Origin: Clostridia bacterium
Lineage (GTDB): Bacteria; Bacillota_A; Clostridia; Christensenellales; Aristaeellaceae
Assembly (NCBI GenBank): GCA_017517815.1
Contig: JAFWYA010000014.1
Span: 75,184-139,183 of the forward strand
DNA length: 64,000 nucleotides
Direction: 5' to 3'
Of the stretch, positions 31,735-39,620 are shown piece by piece; the stretch's first letter is position 1; each line of letters opens with the position of its first letter. The notes beneath the pieces are model-generated. The model ran no database searches, was not told where the DNA came from, and saw only the letters and a list, made by a program, of their open reading frames with translations. The position numbers and the translations under genes were made by a program.

Positions 31735-33792
31735 ATGATGTTGATTCTGCTTGCGCTGTTCCCCATCCTGTGCGCGCCCATCGCCTACGCTGCCGGGCGC
31801 AAAAACCGCTCCATCGCTGTGATGGTTGGTGCGACCGCCATCGAGCTGATCGCCCTGCTTGCGGTGGTCTTCACCTCGTTTAACGCCACGCTTGAACTGC
31901 CCGGCGTGTGCGGCATGGGCATGCGCATGGCCATCGACGGCTTCCGCGGCCTGTATGCCTCCATCGCGTGCGTGATGTGGCTGGTAACGTCCATCTTCAG
32001 CCGCGACTACCTCAAGCACGACCACGCCCCGGGCCGCTACGCGCTGTTTACCCTCATCACGCAGGGCGCGACGGTGGGATTGCTTTTGAGCAACAGCATC
32101 TACACGGCGTTCCTGTTCTTTGAAGTGATGTCGCTGGCCAGCTATCCGTGGGTCGCCCACGAGGAGGATCACGGTGCAATGCGCGCCGCGCAGACCTACC
32201 TGTACGTGGCGGTGATCGGCGGTCTGGTGATGCTGATGGGCATCCTGATGCTGCCCCAGGGCCTTGCCACTGCTCCGTTTGAACAGCTGCACGGCGACGA
32301 AAGTCTGCTTTTGCCCGCGCTGCTCATTCTGGTGGGCTTTGGCGCAAAGGCCGGCGCGTTCCCGCTGCACATCTGGCTGCCCAAGGCGCACCCGGTGGCT
32401 CCCGCCCCGGCCAGCTCGCTACTTTCGGGCATGCTGACCAAGGCCGGCGTGTTTGGCATGCTGGTGCTCACCCTGCGCCTGATGCACGGCGTGACCGCCT
32501 TTGCGGACATTATTTTCCGCCTTGGCGTGATCACCATGTTCCTGGGCGCGCTGCTGGCCATCTTCTCCACCAACCTCAAGCGCACCCTCGCCTGCTCGTC
32601 CCTCAGCCAGATCGGCTTCATCATGGTGGGCGTGGGCGTACAGGGCCTGTGCCATAACCAAAACGGCCTGGCTGCCTTCGGCACCATCCAGCACATGATG
32701 AACCACTCGCTGTTCAAGCTGGTGCTGTTCCTGCTGGCAGGCGTGGTGGCCATGAACGCCCATGCCCTCAGCCTGAACGAGGTAAAGGGCTTTGGCCGCA
32801 AAAAGCCGCTGATGCACTTCTGCTACCTGATGGCGATGCTGGGCATTGCGGGCATTCCGGGCTGGAGCGGCTATATTTCGAAGAGCCTGCTGCACGAAGG
32901 TCTGCTTGAATACATCCATGAGCTGGTGCATGCCGGTCACGCTGCCGGATTCTACGAGTTCTGCGAGATCGTGTTCATCGTCTCCGGCGGCATGACGCTG
33001 TGCTACATGTTCAAGCTCTACATCTGCCTGTTCTGGCAGAAGAATGAAACCCGTCAGGCCGAGTACGACGGCATGAAGAAGTATATGTCTGCGCCGTCTG
33101 CCATCGCGCTGACGCTGTGTGCGTGCATCATCCCCGTGCTGGGCCTGTTCCCCCACACGTTCATGACCCGCGTGGGTCAGCTGGCGCAGCCGTTCTTCGG
33201 TGCTGCCGACCCGCACCACATGCCCGTGCCCTACTTCAGCGCTGAAAACCTCATCGGCGCAGCCAAGTCCATCGCAGTGGGCGCTGTGCTGTACGCGGTG
33301 CAGTACTTCCTGGTGATGAGCAAGGGCAATTATCCCGAGCGCTGGCCCAAAAAGCTGGACCTGGAAGACAGCGTGTACCGTCCGCTGATGCGGCTGCTCA
33401 TCCTTCTGGGCGGCGCGTTCGCCTTTGCCTGCGACAAGCTGATGGATATTGCCATCGTGGTGATGAAGGCTGTGGGCGGCGCAGTCGCGATGCTGTGCAA
33501 CAAACTGGGCGACGGCACGGCGCTGACGGTGCGCCGGCTGTTCCTGCCGCGCGTGCACGAAAAGCACCCGGCGCCTGTTGGCACCAAGCTGACCTATGGC
33601 CTTGGCCGCATGATGGACGGCGCCGCAGCGCTCGTGCACAAGAACGTGGAAACGCCCTATGAAAGCGTGCTGGCCGCTCTGCGCGACGAAGTACATGCGG
33701 ACTTCAAGCGCGTTACCAAGTCCATCAGCTTTGGTCTGGTGATGTTCTGTCTGGGCCTGCTGGTAACGCTTGTGTGGCTTCTGTTGTTGTGA
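31735..33792 (+). CDS. Antiporter-like subunit 4 with long C-terminal extension
   Basis: A 685-residue protein. Residues 1 to about 460 form a proton-antiporter domain with the helix-5 Glu (FLFFEVMSLASYPWV), helix-7 Lys (GFGAKAGAFPLHIWLPKAHP) and PAPASSLLSGMLTKAG. The last ~200 residues are extra: another helix near residues 500-525, a long amphipathic, charged region with the segment LMRLLILLGGAFAFACDKLMD, and a final hydrophobic helix (LVMFCLGLLVTLVWLLLL). A lateral-helix-like arm as in NuoL is a tempting comparison, but it is unproven. It closes the operon. Confidence 0.88.
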   Translation: MMLILLALFPILCAPIAYAAGRKNRSIAVMVGATAIELIALLAVVFTSFNATLELPGVCGMGMRMAIDGFRGLYASIACVMWLVTSIFSRDYLKHDHAPGRYALFTLITQGATVGLLLSNSIYTAFLFFEVMSLASYPWVAHEEDHGAMRAAQTYLYVAVIGGLVMLMGILMLPQGLATAPFEQLHGDESLLLPALLILVGFGAKAGAFPLHIWLPKAHPVAPAPASSLLSGMLTKAGVFGMLVLTLRLMHGVTAFADIIFRLGVITMFLGALLAIFSTNLKRTLACSSLSQIGFIMVGVGVQGLCHNQNGLAAFGTIQHMMNHSLFKLVLFLLAGVVAMNAHALSLNEVKGFGRKKPLMHFCYLMAMLGIAGIPGWSGYISKSLLHEGLLEYIHELVHAGHAAGFYEFCEIVFIVSGGMTLCYMFKLYICLFWQKNETRQAEYDGMKKYMSAPSAIALTLCACIIPVLGLFPHTFMTRVGQLAQPFFGAADPHHMPVPYFSAENLIGAAKSIAVGAVLYAVQYFLVMSKGNYPERWPKKLDLEDSVYRPLMRLLILLGGAFAFACDKLMDIAIVVMKAVGGAVAMLCNKLGDGTALTVRRLFLPRVHEKHPAPVGTKLTYGLGRMMDGAAALVHKNVETPYESVLAALRDEVHADFKRVTKSISFGLVMFCLGLLVTLVWLLLL

Positions 33793-33798
33793 TACAAT
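33770..33798 (+). promoter_or_regulatory. Possible promoter of the GtrA/flippase pair
   Basis: TTGTGT (33770-33775), 17-base spacer and TACAAT (33793-33798), inside the end of the antiporter operon. The predicted transcript would begin at the terminator stem that follows. Confidence 0.5.
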
Positions 33799-33803
33799 AC
33801 GGA

Positions 33804-33838
33804 CGGAAAGGCAAACCGCCTTTCCGCCCTATTTTTTT
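33804..33838 (+). terminator. Intrinsic terminator of the antiporter operon
   Basis: CGGAAAGGC (33804-33812) pairs with GCCTTTCCG (33818-33826), followed by seven T residues. Confidence 0.85.
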
Positions 33839-33856
33839 GTACGGGAGGTACTTCCC

Positions 33857-34282
33857 ATGAAAGAAAACAACAGCCTGTGGCAGGCCGTCAAGTTCACGCT
33901 GTTTTCCATCAGCGCAGGTATCATTCAGGTCGGAACGTTTACAGTGTTTGAAACCGTTTTCCACATGCCCTACTGGCCCAGCTACCTCATCTCGCTGGTA
34001 CTTAGCGTGCTGTGGAACTTTACCTTCAACCGCCGCTACACCTTCCACAGCGACGCCAACATCCCCCGCGCCATGACGCTGGTGGCGCTGTTCTATTTGG
34101 TGTTCACGCCCGTGACCACCTGGGGCGGCGACGCGCTCACCCGCGCCGGCTGGAATGACTTTCTGGTGCTGGCGCTGACGATGATCCTCAACTTTGTGCT
34201 GGAGTACCTGTACCAGCGCTTCGTGGTGTACCGCGGCATGATCGACACCAACGACGTAGCCCGCCGCGCGCAGAAAAAATGA
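33857..34282 (+). CDS. GtrA family membrane protein
   Basis: A 141-residue four-helix protein with the GtrA pattern KFTLFSISAGIIQVGTFTVF and VLWNFTFNRRYTFHSD. GtrA-like proteins are thought to move lipid-linked sugars across the membrane for surface glycosylation. I chose the ATG at 33857, just after GGGAGGT. It overlaps the flippase-like gene by 4 bases (ATGA). It fits functionally with the GT2, GtrII-like and GT-C genes earlier in the window, though it is not in their operons. Confidence 0.9.
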   Translation: MKENNSLWQAVKFTLFSISAGIIQVGTFTVFETVFHMPYWPSYLISLVLSVLWNFTFNRRYTFHSDANIPRAMTLVALFYLVFTPVTTWGGDALTRAGWNDFLVLALTMILNFVLEYLYQRFVVYRGMIDTNDVARRAQKK

Positions 34283-35220
34283 AAAACTGGAAGAAATGGC
34301 TTTCCACCGTGCTGTTTGCTGCGATGATCGCGCTTTTGGCATGGTATCTGTACGCAAACCGGGCTGATCTTTCGCGCCTGTTCAAACTGGACGTGCCCAC
34401 CGTTTTGTGGATGCTGGTGCTGGCGCTGGGCGCATGCACGCTCAACTGCGTGTATCACAAGCTGATCCTTGACACCTATCATGTGCCGCTGGATGCGGTG
34501 GACTGGCTGGGCGTGGTGTATGTGGCCAACGCCATCGCCTACGTGCTGCCCATGCGCGCCGATCTGGTGTTCTCGGCCACGTACTACAAGCGCACCAAGG
34601 GGCTGGAATATGTAAAAAGCGCCTCCATGGCGGCAGGCAACATTGTGTTCAGCGTCCTGTTTGCGCTCATCCAGATGCTGGCGGCGCTGGTGTGCACCGG
34701 CCTTCTGCAGGGCGTGTGGCCCCGTGCGCTGTGGCTGATCTGGCTGATCGGCGCGGCGTGCATGACGGTGTTTCTGGTGATGGCGCTGTGGTTCCGCGAC
34801 CGCATGCCGGCGTTTCTCAGCCGCATCGCCATCGTGCGCCGCATCGTGGACGGTTTCTGCGACCTGCTTACGAACCGTGCGCTTCTGTGGCGGCTGCTGG
34901 TCTGCCTGATCGTCAACAACATTCTGCACCTGCTGTTGTACATCGCGTGCTTCCGCGGCATCGGCATGGAGGTCACCCTCTATCAGGCGCTGTTTTACAA
35001 CAGCGTCAGCCGCATGCTGAGCCTGGTCGCCATCGTGCCGGGCAACATCGGCATTCAGCAGGCGGTGATGGGCGCAGCCGGCAGCCTGATGGGCGACGTG
35101 TTCCAAAACGGCGTTGCGGTATCGCTTTTGCAAAGCGCGGCGCTGATGATCGTCTACATCATCATGGGCGCGGCATTCGGCTGGCCTGTATGGAAGAAAT
35201 ATCAAAAAGGGAAGGCGTAA
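34279..35220 (+). CDS. Flippase-like / lysylphosphatidylglycerol-synthase-type membrane domain protein
   Basis: A 313-residue membrane protein with seven to eight helices, lacking the soluble catalytic domain of MprF. Segments such as AIAYVLPMRADLVFSATYYKR, SMAAGNIVFSVLF and MLSLVAIVPGNIGIQQAVMG match the LPG_synthase_TM/flippase-like family, which moves lipids or glycolipids across membranes. Coupling to GtrA (ATGA overlap) suggests a two-gene unit for lipid-carrier handling. It ends at a terminator shared with the convergent ypeB. Confidence 0.85.
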   Translation: MKNWKKWLSTVLFAAMIALLAWYLYANRADLSRLFKLDVPTVLWMLVLALGACTLNCVYHKLILDTYHVPLDAVDWLGVVYVANAIAYVLPMRADLVFSATYYKRTKGLEYVKSASMAAGNIVFSVLFALIQMLAALVCTGLLQGVWPRALWLIWLIGAACMTVFLVMALWFRDRMPAFLSRIAIVRRIVDGFCDLLTNRALLWRLLVCLIVNNILHLLLYIACFRGIGMEVTLYQALFYNSVSRMLSLVAIVPGNIGIQQAVMGAAGSLMGDVFQNGVAVSLLQSAALMIVYIIMGAAFGWPVWKKYQKGKA

Positions 35221-35235
35221 GCCCTCCCTTTTTTC
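35207..35235. terminator. Bidirectional terminator between flippase-like gene and ypeB
   Basis: AAGGGAAGGC and GCCCTCCCTT pair with one mismatch around a GTAA loop; the stem begins inside the last codons of the flippase-like gene, and A/T tracts lie on both sides. Confidence 0.8.
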
Positions 35236-36502
35236 ATGCCGCCATCCGTCCGTGAATGCCGTCGATCATCTTGAGCACCTGCCGTTCCTCGCCGGTTTGC
35301 GCGTCGATATACACGCGGTACTCGCTGCCGTCATACAGCCCGGCGGCCTCCCAGCACAGGCATTCGCCGCTGCGATAGGGAATCACGCACAATCGCACAG
35401 CCGACACTTCCAGCCGAGGGCTGATTTTTTCCCGCGCCTCCGCCTCAGTCAGCGCAGGCGAAAGCGCCTCGCGCTGCGTGTGGTTCATCAGATAGTTGTT
35501 GCTCTCCACGCCCACCAGCTCGCCGGTGTCCATGCGCAGCTGCACCTTGATCAGGTCGGGATAGAGCAGCACGCCGTCCTGCACGGCCACAAAGTTGATG
35601 ACCGCCAGTCCGTCGTACACCTGGTAGTGATTGGGCTCCATCTCGCCATAGCCGCGGCTTTTGAGAAACTGCTGCGCCTGCTGCGTGCATTCCTCCAGCG
35701 TGAGCAGCGGCTGAAAGCTGGCATGCTCCGGGATCATCCACAGCATCTGCCCGCCCTGTTTGGTGATATCGGCGTTGAGTACCGTGCCGTCCAAAAGCTG
35801 AAGGGTCACGCCCCAGCTTTCCAGCGCGCCGCCGGTGGAGGGCGCAGCCTGCGCCGACTGCACCCGGTCCGCCCCCACAAAATCACGGGCGATTTGAAGC
35901 GCCTGCTCCTGGGTGACCTGCTGCATCCCCAGCGCCTTGGGCGTGCCCATATGCCTTGCATCGGAAAACGCGCCGTCGTAGATCATGCTGGGATAGTCCA
36001 TGCCGTTATCTGCATCCGTCGGTTGGTCATAAAAGGCGGATGGCTGCCACTGCGACGTGGCCGCCGCGCCGGTGAGCAGCACGCACTGGTCGCGCAGAGC
36101 CTGCATCTGCTCAAGCTCCGCCGGCTGCCACGTCTGCCCGGAGGCAGCCTTCAGCGCCAGCATCAGCGTGTACTCCGATACCTGATTGAGAAATTTCACC
36201 GTGTCCGCCGTCTGCGCATGGCTCTGCGGCAGCGCCGCCAGCGCGCTCACCGCCTGATCAGCCTGACGGCTGATGCCTGCGAGCAACTCCACGCGCGTGG
36301 CAATGTCGTCCGTCACGCCAAGCTTATCCATCTTCAGCGCGATCGCCTGCAGATGTTCCTGCCCCTCCAATGCGCGCTGGGTAAAAGCATCGTGCAGCAG
36401 CGCCTCATTTTGCTGCGCAACGGCCCAGCGATCCGCCGCTACAAGCACCGCCGCCGCGAGCGCCACGCCCAGCGCAGCATAAATCCAAACGTGTTTCTTC
36501 AT
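35234..36502 (-). CDS. ypeB: Germination protein YpeB
   Basis: A 422-residue protein with an N-terminal membrane anchor (MKKHVWIYAALGVALAAAVLVAADRW), a helical domain and repeated PepSY-type domains in the C-terminal half (VTQEQALQIARDFVG, LTLEECTQQAQQFLKSRG, LTEAEAREKISPRLEV). YpeB is needed for stability and proper placement of the cortex-lytic enzyme SleB in spores. It follows sleB by 11 bases on the same strand, the classical arrangement, and marks the organism as an endospore former. Confidence 0.92.
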   Translation of the reverse strand: MKKHVWIYAALGVALAAAVLVAADRWAVAQQNEALLHDAFTQRALEGQEHLQAIALKMDKLGVTDDIATRVELLAGISRQADQAVSALAALPQSHAQTADTVKFLNQVSEYTLMLALKAASGQTWQPAELEQMQALRDQCVLLTGAAATSQWQPSAFYDQPTDADNGMDYPSMIYDGAFSDARHMGTPKALGMQQVTQEQALQIARDFVGADRVQSAQAAPSTGGALESWGVTLQLLDGTVLNADITKQGGQMLWMIPEHASFQPLLTLEECTQQAQQFLKSRGYGEMEPNHYQVYDGLAVINFVAVQDGVLLYPDLIKVQLRMDTGELVGVESNNYLMNHTQREALSPALTEAEAREKISPRLEVSAVRLCVIPYRSGECLCWEAAGLYDGSEYRVYIDAQTGEERQVLKMIDGIHGRMAA

Positions 36503-36513
36503 GCCGTGCCTCC

Positions 36514-37182
36514 TCAGATGGCAAAGTTATGCTTGCCGATGGCCAGCTGCACGCTGCGCGTCCAAATCCAGCTGTTGGTGGCGGTCACGGGGTTGTAGTA
36601 GTACAGGCAGCCGCCGGTGGGGTCCCACCCGGCCAGCGCATCACGCGCGGCGCGCAGGCTGTCCTCATCCGGGGTGAGGTTGATCTGCCCGTCGGCCACG
36701 GCGTCAAATGCGCCCGCCTGATAGATGACCCCCGCGATGGTGTTGGGAAAGGACGAACTGCGCACGCGGTTGAGCACCACCGCCGCCACCGCTACCTTGC
36801 CCACATAGGGCTCGCCGCGCGCCTCGCCGTGCACCAGCCTGCCCAGCAGGTAGCTTTCGCTTTCATTGTAGCTGGCGGCGGCCACGTCGGCGCTCAGGCT
36901 CAGCCCCAGCGCCGTCGCGGTGGATTTGCCCACCACGCCGTCCACCTTCAGATTGTTTTTGCGCTGAAACTTCACCACGGCGTCGTAGGTCTCCTTGCCG
37001 AAAATGCCGTCGGCCGCGCCGCTCATATAGCCCCACTGCTTGAGCTTGAGCTGGATCTGCGTGACCATCGTGCCCTTGTCGCCCCACGCCACGGTCGCGG
37101 CCTCGGCCTGCGTAAAGAATACAAACAGCGCAAAGGTCACAAGCGCCAGCACCCACTGCCAGATTTTCTCCGCCCGCTGCAT
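36514..37182 (-). CDS. sleB: Spore cortex-lytic enzyme SleB
   Basis: A 222-residue exported protein: signal peptide (to about residue 28, ending TQAEA), one peptidoglycan-binding repeat (KGTMVTQIQLKLKQWGYM...VVKFQRKNNLKVDGVVG) and the Hydrolase_2 catalytic domain starting LLGRLVHGEARGEPYVGKVAV, whose Glu in HGEARGEP is the expected catalytic acid. SleB cuts cortex peptidoglycan during germination. I chose the ATG at 37182, 8 bases after AGGAGG; a longer frame to 37314 has no such site. Forespore (sigma-G) control is expected from the family, but I could not identify a convincing element. Confidence 0.92.
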   Translation of the reverse strand: MQRAEKIWQWVLALVTFALFVFFTQAEAATVAWGDKGTMVTQIQLKLKQWGYMSGAADGIFGKETYDAVVKFQRKNNLKVDGVVGKSTATALGLSLSADVAAASYNESESYLLGRLVHGEARGEPYVGKVAVAAVVLNRVRSSSFPNTIAGVIYQAGAFDAVADGQINLTPDEDSLRAARDALAGWDPTGGCLYYYNPVTATNSWIWTRSVQLAIGKHNFAI

Positions 37183-37242
37183 CCAATATTCCTCCTGATA
37201 TGTGATGGTCACAGTCTGCCCCGTCACATGAAAAGCTATCCA

Positions 37243-37271
37243 TTGATTTGCCAGGGAAAGGGGCGTATAAT
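37243..37271 (+). promoter_or_regulatory. Promoter of the ECF sigma/DUF4349 operon
   Basis: TTGATT (37243-37248), 17-base spacer and a perfect TATAAT (37266-37271). This is a housekeeping-type promoter, 23 bases before the start codon. Confidence 0.8.
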
Positions 37272-37294
37272 GGAAACCAGAGGGAGGGGTGCAT

Positions 37295-37852
37295 ATGCTG
37301 TTTGGTCTGATCATGCCAAAGCGCGACGCGGCTGCGTTTGAACAGCTGTGCGCGCCCTATTCGGGCATGGTGTACCGCCATTGCCTGCACATGCTCAAAC
37401 ATCCGCAGGACGCTGAGGACGCCGCGCAGGAAAGCATGCTGCGCGCATTCCGGGCGTTTTCGTCCTTCCATGGCGGCGGCGTGGCCACGTGGTTGTACCG
37501 CATTGCCCACAACACCTGTCTGGACGTGCTCAAAAGCGCTCATCACCGCCGCGAAAGCCTGCTGCCGGAGGATTTTGACGCGCCGGACGCATCCCCCACG
37601 CCGGAGGATGCCTATATGCAAAGCGATGAAAGTCAGCATTTGTGGCAGCTGGTACAGGAACTGCCGCTGCCGCAGCAGACGGTACTGAGCCTGTACTATG
37701 GCGAAAACATGAGCTACGACGCCATCGCCCGCGCAACGGGCATGCTGCCGGGCACGGTCAAAAGCCGTTTGAGCCGCGCCAAAGAGGCGCTGAAAGAAAA
37801 ATTATCCGAAAATGGGAACCAGGCGGACCCTTCCGTCGTCTGTTCCAAATGA
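37295..37852 (+). CDS. ECF-type sigma-70 family RNA polymerase sigma factor
   Basis: A 185-residue sigma factor with region 2 (YSGMVYRHCLHMLKHPQDAEDAAQESMLRAFRAF...WLYRIAHNTCLD) and region 4 (LPLPQQTVLSLYYGENMSYDAIARATGMLPGTVKSRLSRAKEAL), no region 1 or 3. ECF factors redirect RNA polymerase in response to envelope signals and are held by an anti-sigma factor. The ATG at 37295 is 7 bases after GGGAGG. The next gene, 14 bases downstream, encodes a membrane protein whose short N-terminal cytoplasmic segment is placed to be the anti-sigma partner. Confidence 0.93.
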   Translation: MLFGLIMPKRDAAAFEQLCAPYSGMVYRHCLHMLKHPQDAEDAAQESMLRAFRAFSSFHGGGVATWLYRIAHNTCLDVLKSAHHRRESLLPEDFDAPDASPTPEDAYMQSDESQHLWQLVQELPLPQQTVLSLYYGENMSYDAIARATGMLPGTVKSRLSRAKEALKEKLSENGNQADPSVVCSK

Positions 37853-37866
37853 AAGGAGGCCAGCGC

Positions 37867-38952
37867 ATGCAGGACCATTCCATCGACGAGGCGCTGAGCC
37901 GCCTGCATCACACCGCCGCGCCCGAGAGTTTTGAAACCGGCTGGCGCGCCGCGGTCAGACGGGAGGAAATTTTGAAAATGAGTGAAAAGAAAAAGAGCTT
38001 CAAACGCTTCTGGCGCATCGCCGTGCCTGCGCTGTGCGCGCTGGTGCTGGTCATCGGCGGCCTGCATGTGGGGCAGATGGATCAGCCCGCGGCTTCCATG
38101 CCATCCGACATGGTGATGATGTCGCGCAGCAGCAGCAAGCTGGCGTCCAATGCCAGCTATGATACTGTCTATGAAGAAGCCGCCTACGATACGGGCTATG
38201 CCATGACCTCCGGCAGCGCCGCAAGCACATACGGCAGCGCCGCAAGCACATACGGCAGCGCCGCGCCCGCAGCGCAGGAAAGCCGCAAGCTGGTGCGCAC
38301 CGCCGACCTGTCCATCCGTACCACAGCTTTTGATCAGGCGCTGGAAAATGCCCAGACCCTGCTTGCCGACATGGGCGGCTATGTGGAAAGCCTGTACCAG
38401 TACGGCGAAACCACCCGCCGCATCAACCTGACCATGCGCGTGCCTTCTCCGAAGCTGGATGCATTCCTCTCCGGCGCAGAGGGCCTGGGCCGCGTGATCG
38501 ACCGCAGCGAATCCACCACCGACATGACGACGCGCTATGTGGACAATCAGGCGAGGCTCAACACGCTGTACGCCAAGCGTGACCGCCTGAACGAACTGCT
38601 GCTGAAGGCCGAGGACGTGAGCGACCTCATCGAGATCGAATCCGCCATTGCCGATACCCAGTACCAGATCGACAGCTACGAATCCACCCAGCGCTCCATC
38701 GACAGTCAGGTTGACATGAGCGCCGTGACTCTCAACCTGATCGAAGAAAAGCCCGCTGATACCGCGCAGGCCGACGTGAGCCTGCTGGAGCGCATGCGCG
38801 CCGCCTTTGCCGCCTCCGTGGAATGGACGGGCGAGTTTGTGCGCGACGTGGCGGTGTTCATCGTGATGATCCTGCCTGTGGCCGTGCCCGTGGGCGTGAT
38901 CGCGCTGGTGATCGTACTCATCCGCCGCCGCAAGAAAATGAAGGAGGTCTGA
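37867..38952 (+). CDS. DUF4349 membrane protein, candidate anti-sigma factor
   Basis: A 361-residue protein. Residues 1-45 are cytoplasmic (SIDEALSRLHHTAAPESFE...), like the start of many anti-sigma proteins. A membrane helix follows (about 46-62), then a Ser/Ala/Tyr linker with a short tandem repeat, the extracytoplasmic DUF4349 domain (KLVRTADLSIRTTAFDQALE...) with a coiled-coil segment (NQARLNTLYAKRDRLNELL), and a second helix near the C-terminus (VFIVMILPVAVPVGVIALV). AGGAGG lies 7 bases before the ATG at 37867. DUF4349 function is unknown; the sigma-factor context suggests envelope sensing. Confidence 0.85.
   Translation: MQDHSIDEALSRLHHTAAPESFETGWRAAVRREEILKMSEKKKSFKRFWRIAVPALCALVLVIGGLHVGQMDQPAASMPSDMVMMSRSSSKLASNASYDTVYEEAAYDTGYAMTSGSAASTYGSAASTYGSAAPAAQESRKLVRTADLSIRTTAFDQALENAQTLLADMGGYVESLYQYGETTRRINLTMRVPSPKLDAFLSGAEGLGRVIDRSESTTDMTTRYVDNQARLNTLYAKRDRLNELLLKAEDVSDLIEIESAIADTQYQIDSYESTQRSIDSQVDMSAVTLNLIEEKPADTAQADVSLLERMRAAFAASVEWTGEFVRDVAVFIVMILPVAVPVGVIALVIVLIRRRKKMKEV
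38212..38264 (+). repeat. Tandem 21-bp repeat in the DUF4349 linker
   Basis: Two perfect 21-base copies (38212-38232, 38233-38253) and an 11-base partial copy encode repeated GSAASTY units in the extracytoplasmic linker. Copy number may vary between strains and alter linker length. Confidence 0.85.
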
Positions 38953-38957
38953 CCCCC

Positions 38958-39608
38958 ATGAAACGCCTTTCCGCCCTGCTTTTGGCCCTGATGCTGCTGT
39001 TTTCCTGCGCCCTTGCCGAAGAAGCCGCTTTGCCCGCCCCCACCGTGATCACCGCCAGCGGAAGCGCCACGCTGCCCCTTTCGGCTGACAGCGCCCTGAT
39101 CACGCTGACGGTGCATGCCGCCGGTGAAACGCTGGCCGATGCGGAAAGCAGCGCTGCCGCCATGGTGGATGCGCTCACCGCCGCGCTGCTTGGCGCAGGC
39201 GCCGCCGAGAGCGACATTCAAAGCGCGCGCGGAGAGGTGCAGACCAACGCCCAGTACCACTACAACAAGGTCAGTTCTCCCCAGTGGACCGCCACCGGCT
39301 TTGATGTGGAATACATCCTTACCGTGGCGCTGCACGACGTAGGCCGCCTTGCTCAGCTGGTGGACGCCGTGCTGCTTTGCGAGGCAAACGTCAGCTACAC
39401 CGTCACTCTGCGCTGCAGCCGCAGCGATGAAATCTACCGTCAGGCGCTGGCGCAGGCTGCGCAAAACGCCATGGAAAAGGCACGCACCCTCGCCGAAGCC
39501 TGCGGCTTTGCGGTGGAGAATGTCGTAAGCGTGACCGAGCTGCCTGCCGAGCAGACCAGCGAGCTGGAAGTCAGCGCCGCCGCCCAGGTGTGCCTGAACG
39601 TCAGATAA
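38958..39608 (+). CDS. SIMPL domain (DUF541) exported protein
   Basis: A 216-residue protein with a signal peptide (MKRLSALLLALMLLFSCALA) and a SIMPL domain starting ITASGSATLPLSADSALITLTV, with TNAQYHYNK and a C-terminal ARTLAEACGFAVENVVSVTE. SIMPL proteins are periplasmic or secreted and include an IRAK-binding homologue; their biochemical role is unclear. AAGGAGGT lies 9 bases before the ATG, only 5 bases after the DUF4349 stop. It belongs to the sigma operon. Confidence 0.88.
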   Translation: MKRLSALLLALMLLFSCALAEEAALPAPTVITASGSATLPLSADSALITLTVHAAGETLADAESSAAAMVDALTAALLGAGAAESDIQSARGEVQTNAQYHYNKVSSPQWTATGFDVEYILTVALHDVGRLAQLVDAVLLCEANVSYTVTLRCSRSDEIYRQALAQAAQNAMEKARTLAEACGFAVENVVSVTELPAEQTSELEVSAAAQVCLNVR

Positions 39609-39620
39609 ACGGAGGAAACC

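Noticed and set aside
28504..32391. A 1295-codon open frame on the minus strand opposite the antiporter genes
   Set aside because: It is antisense to four well-supported antiporter genes, is rich in His/Gln/Arg low-complexity sequence, and has no family motifs. GC-rich codon use leaves such shadows open.
37183..37314. A sigma-G promoter for sleB
   Set aside because: A CATTATA-like element near 37266-37272 is better explained as the reverse of the divergent TATAAT box, and the spacing to a GCATA -35 is too long.
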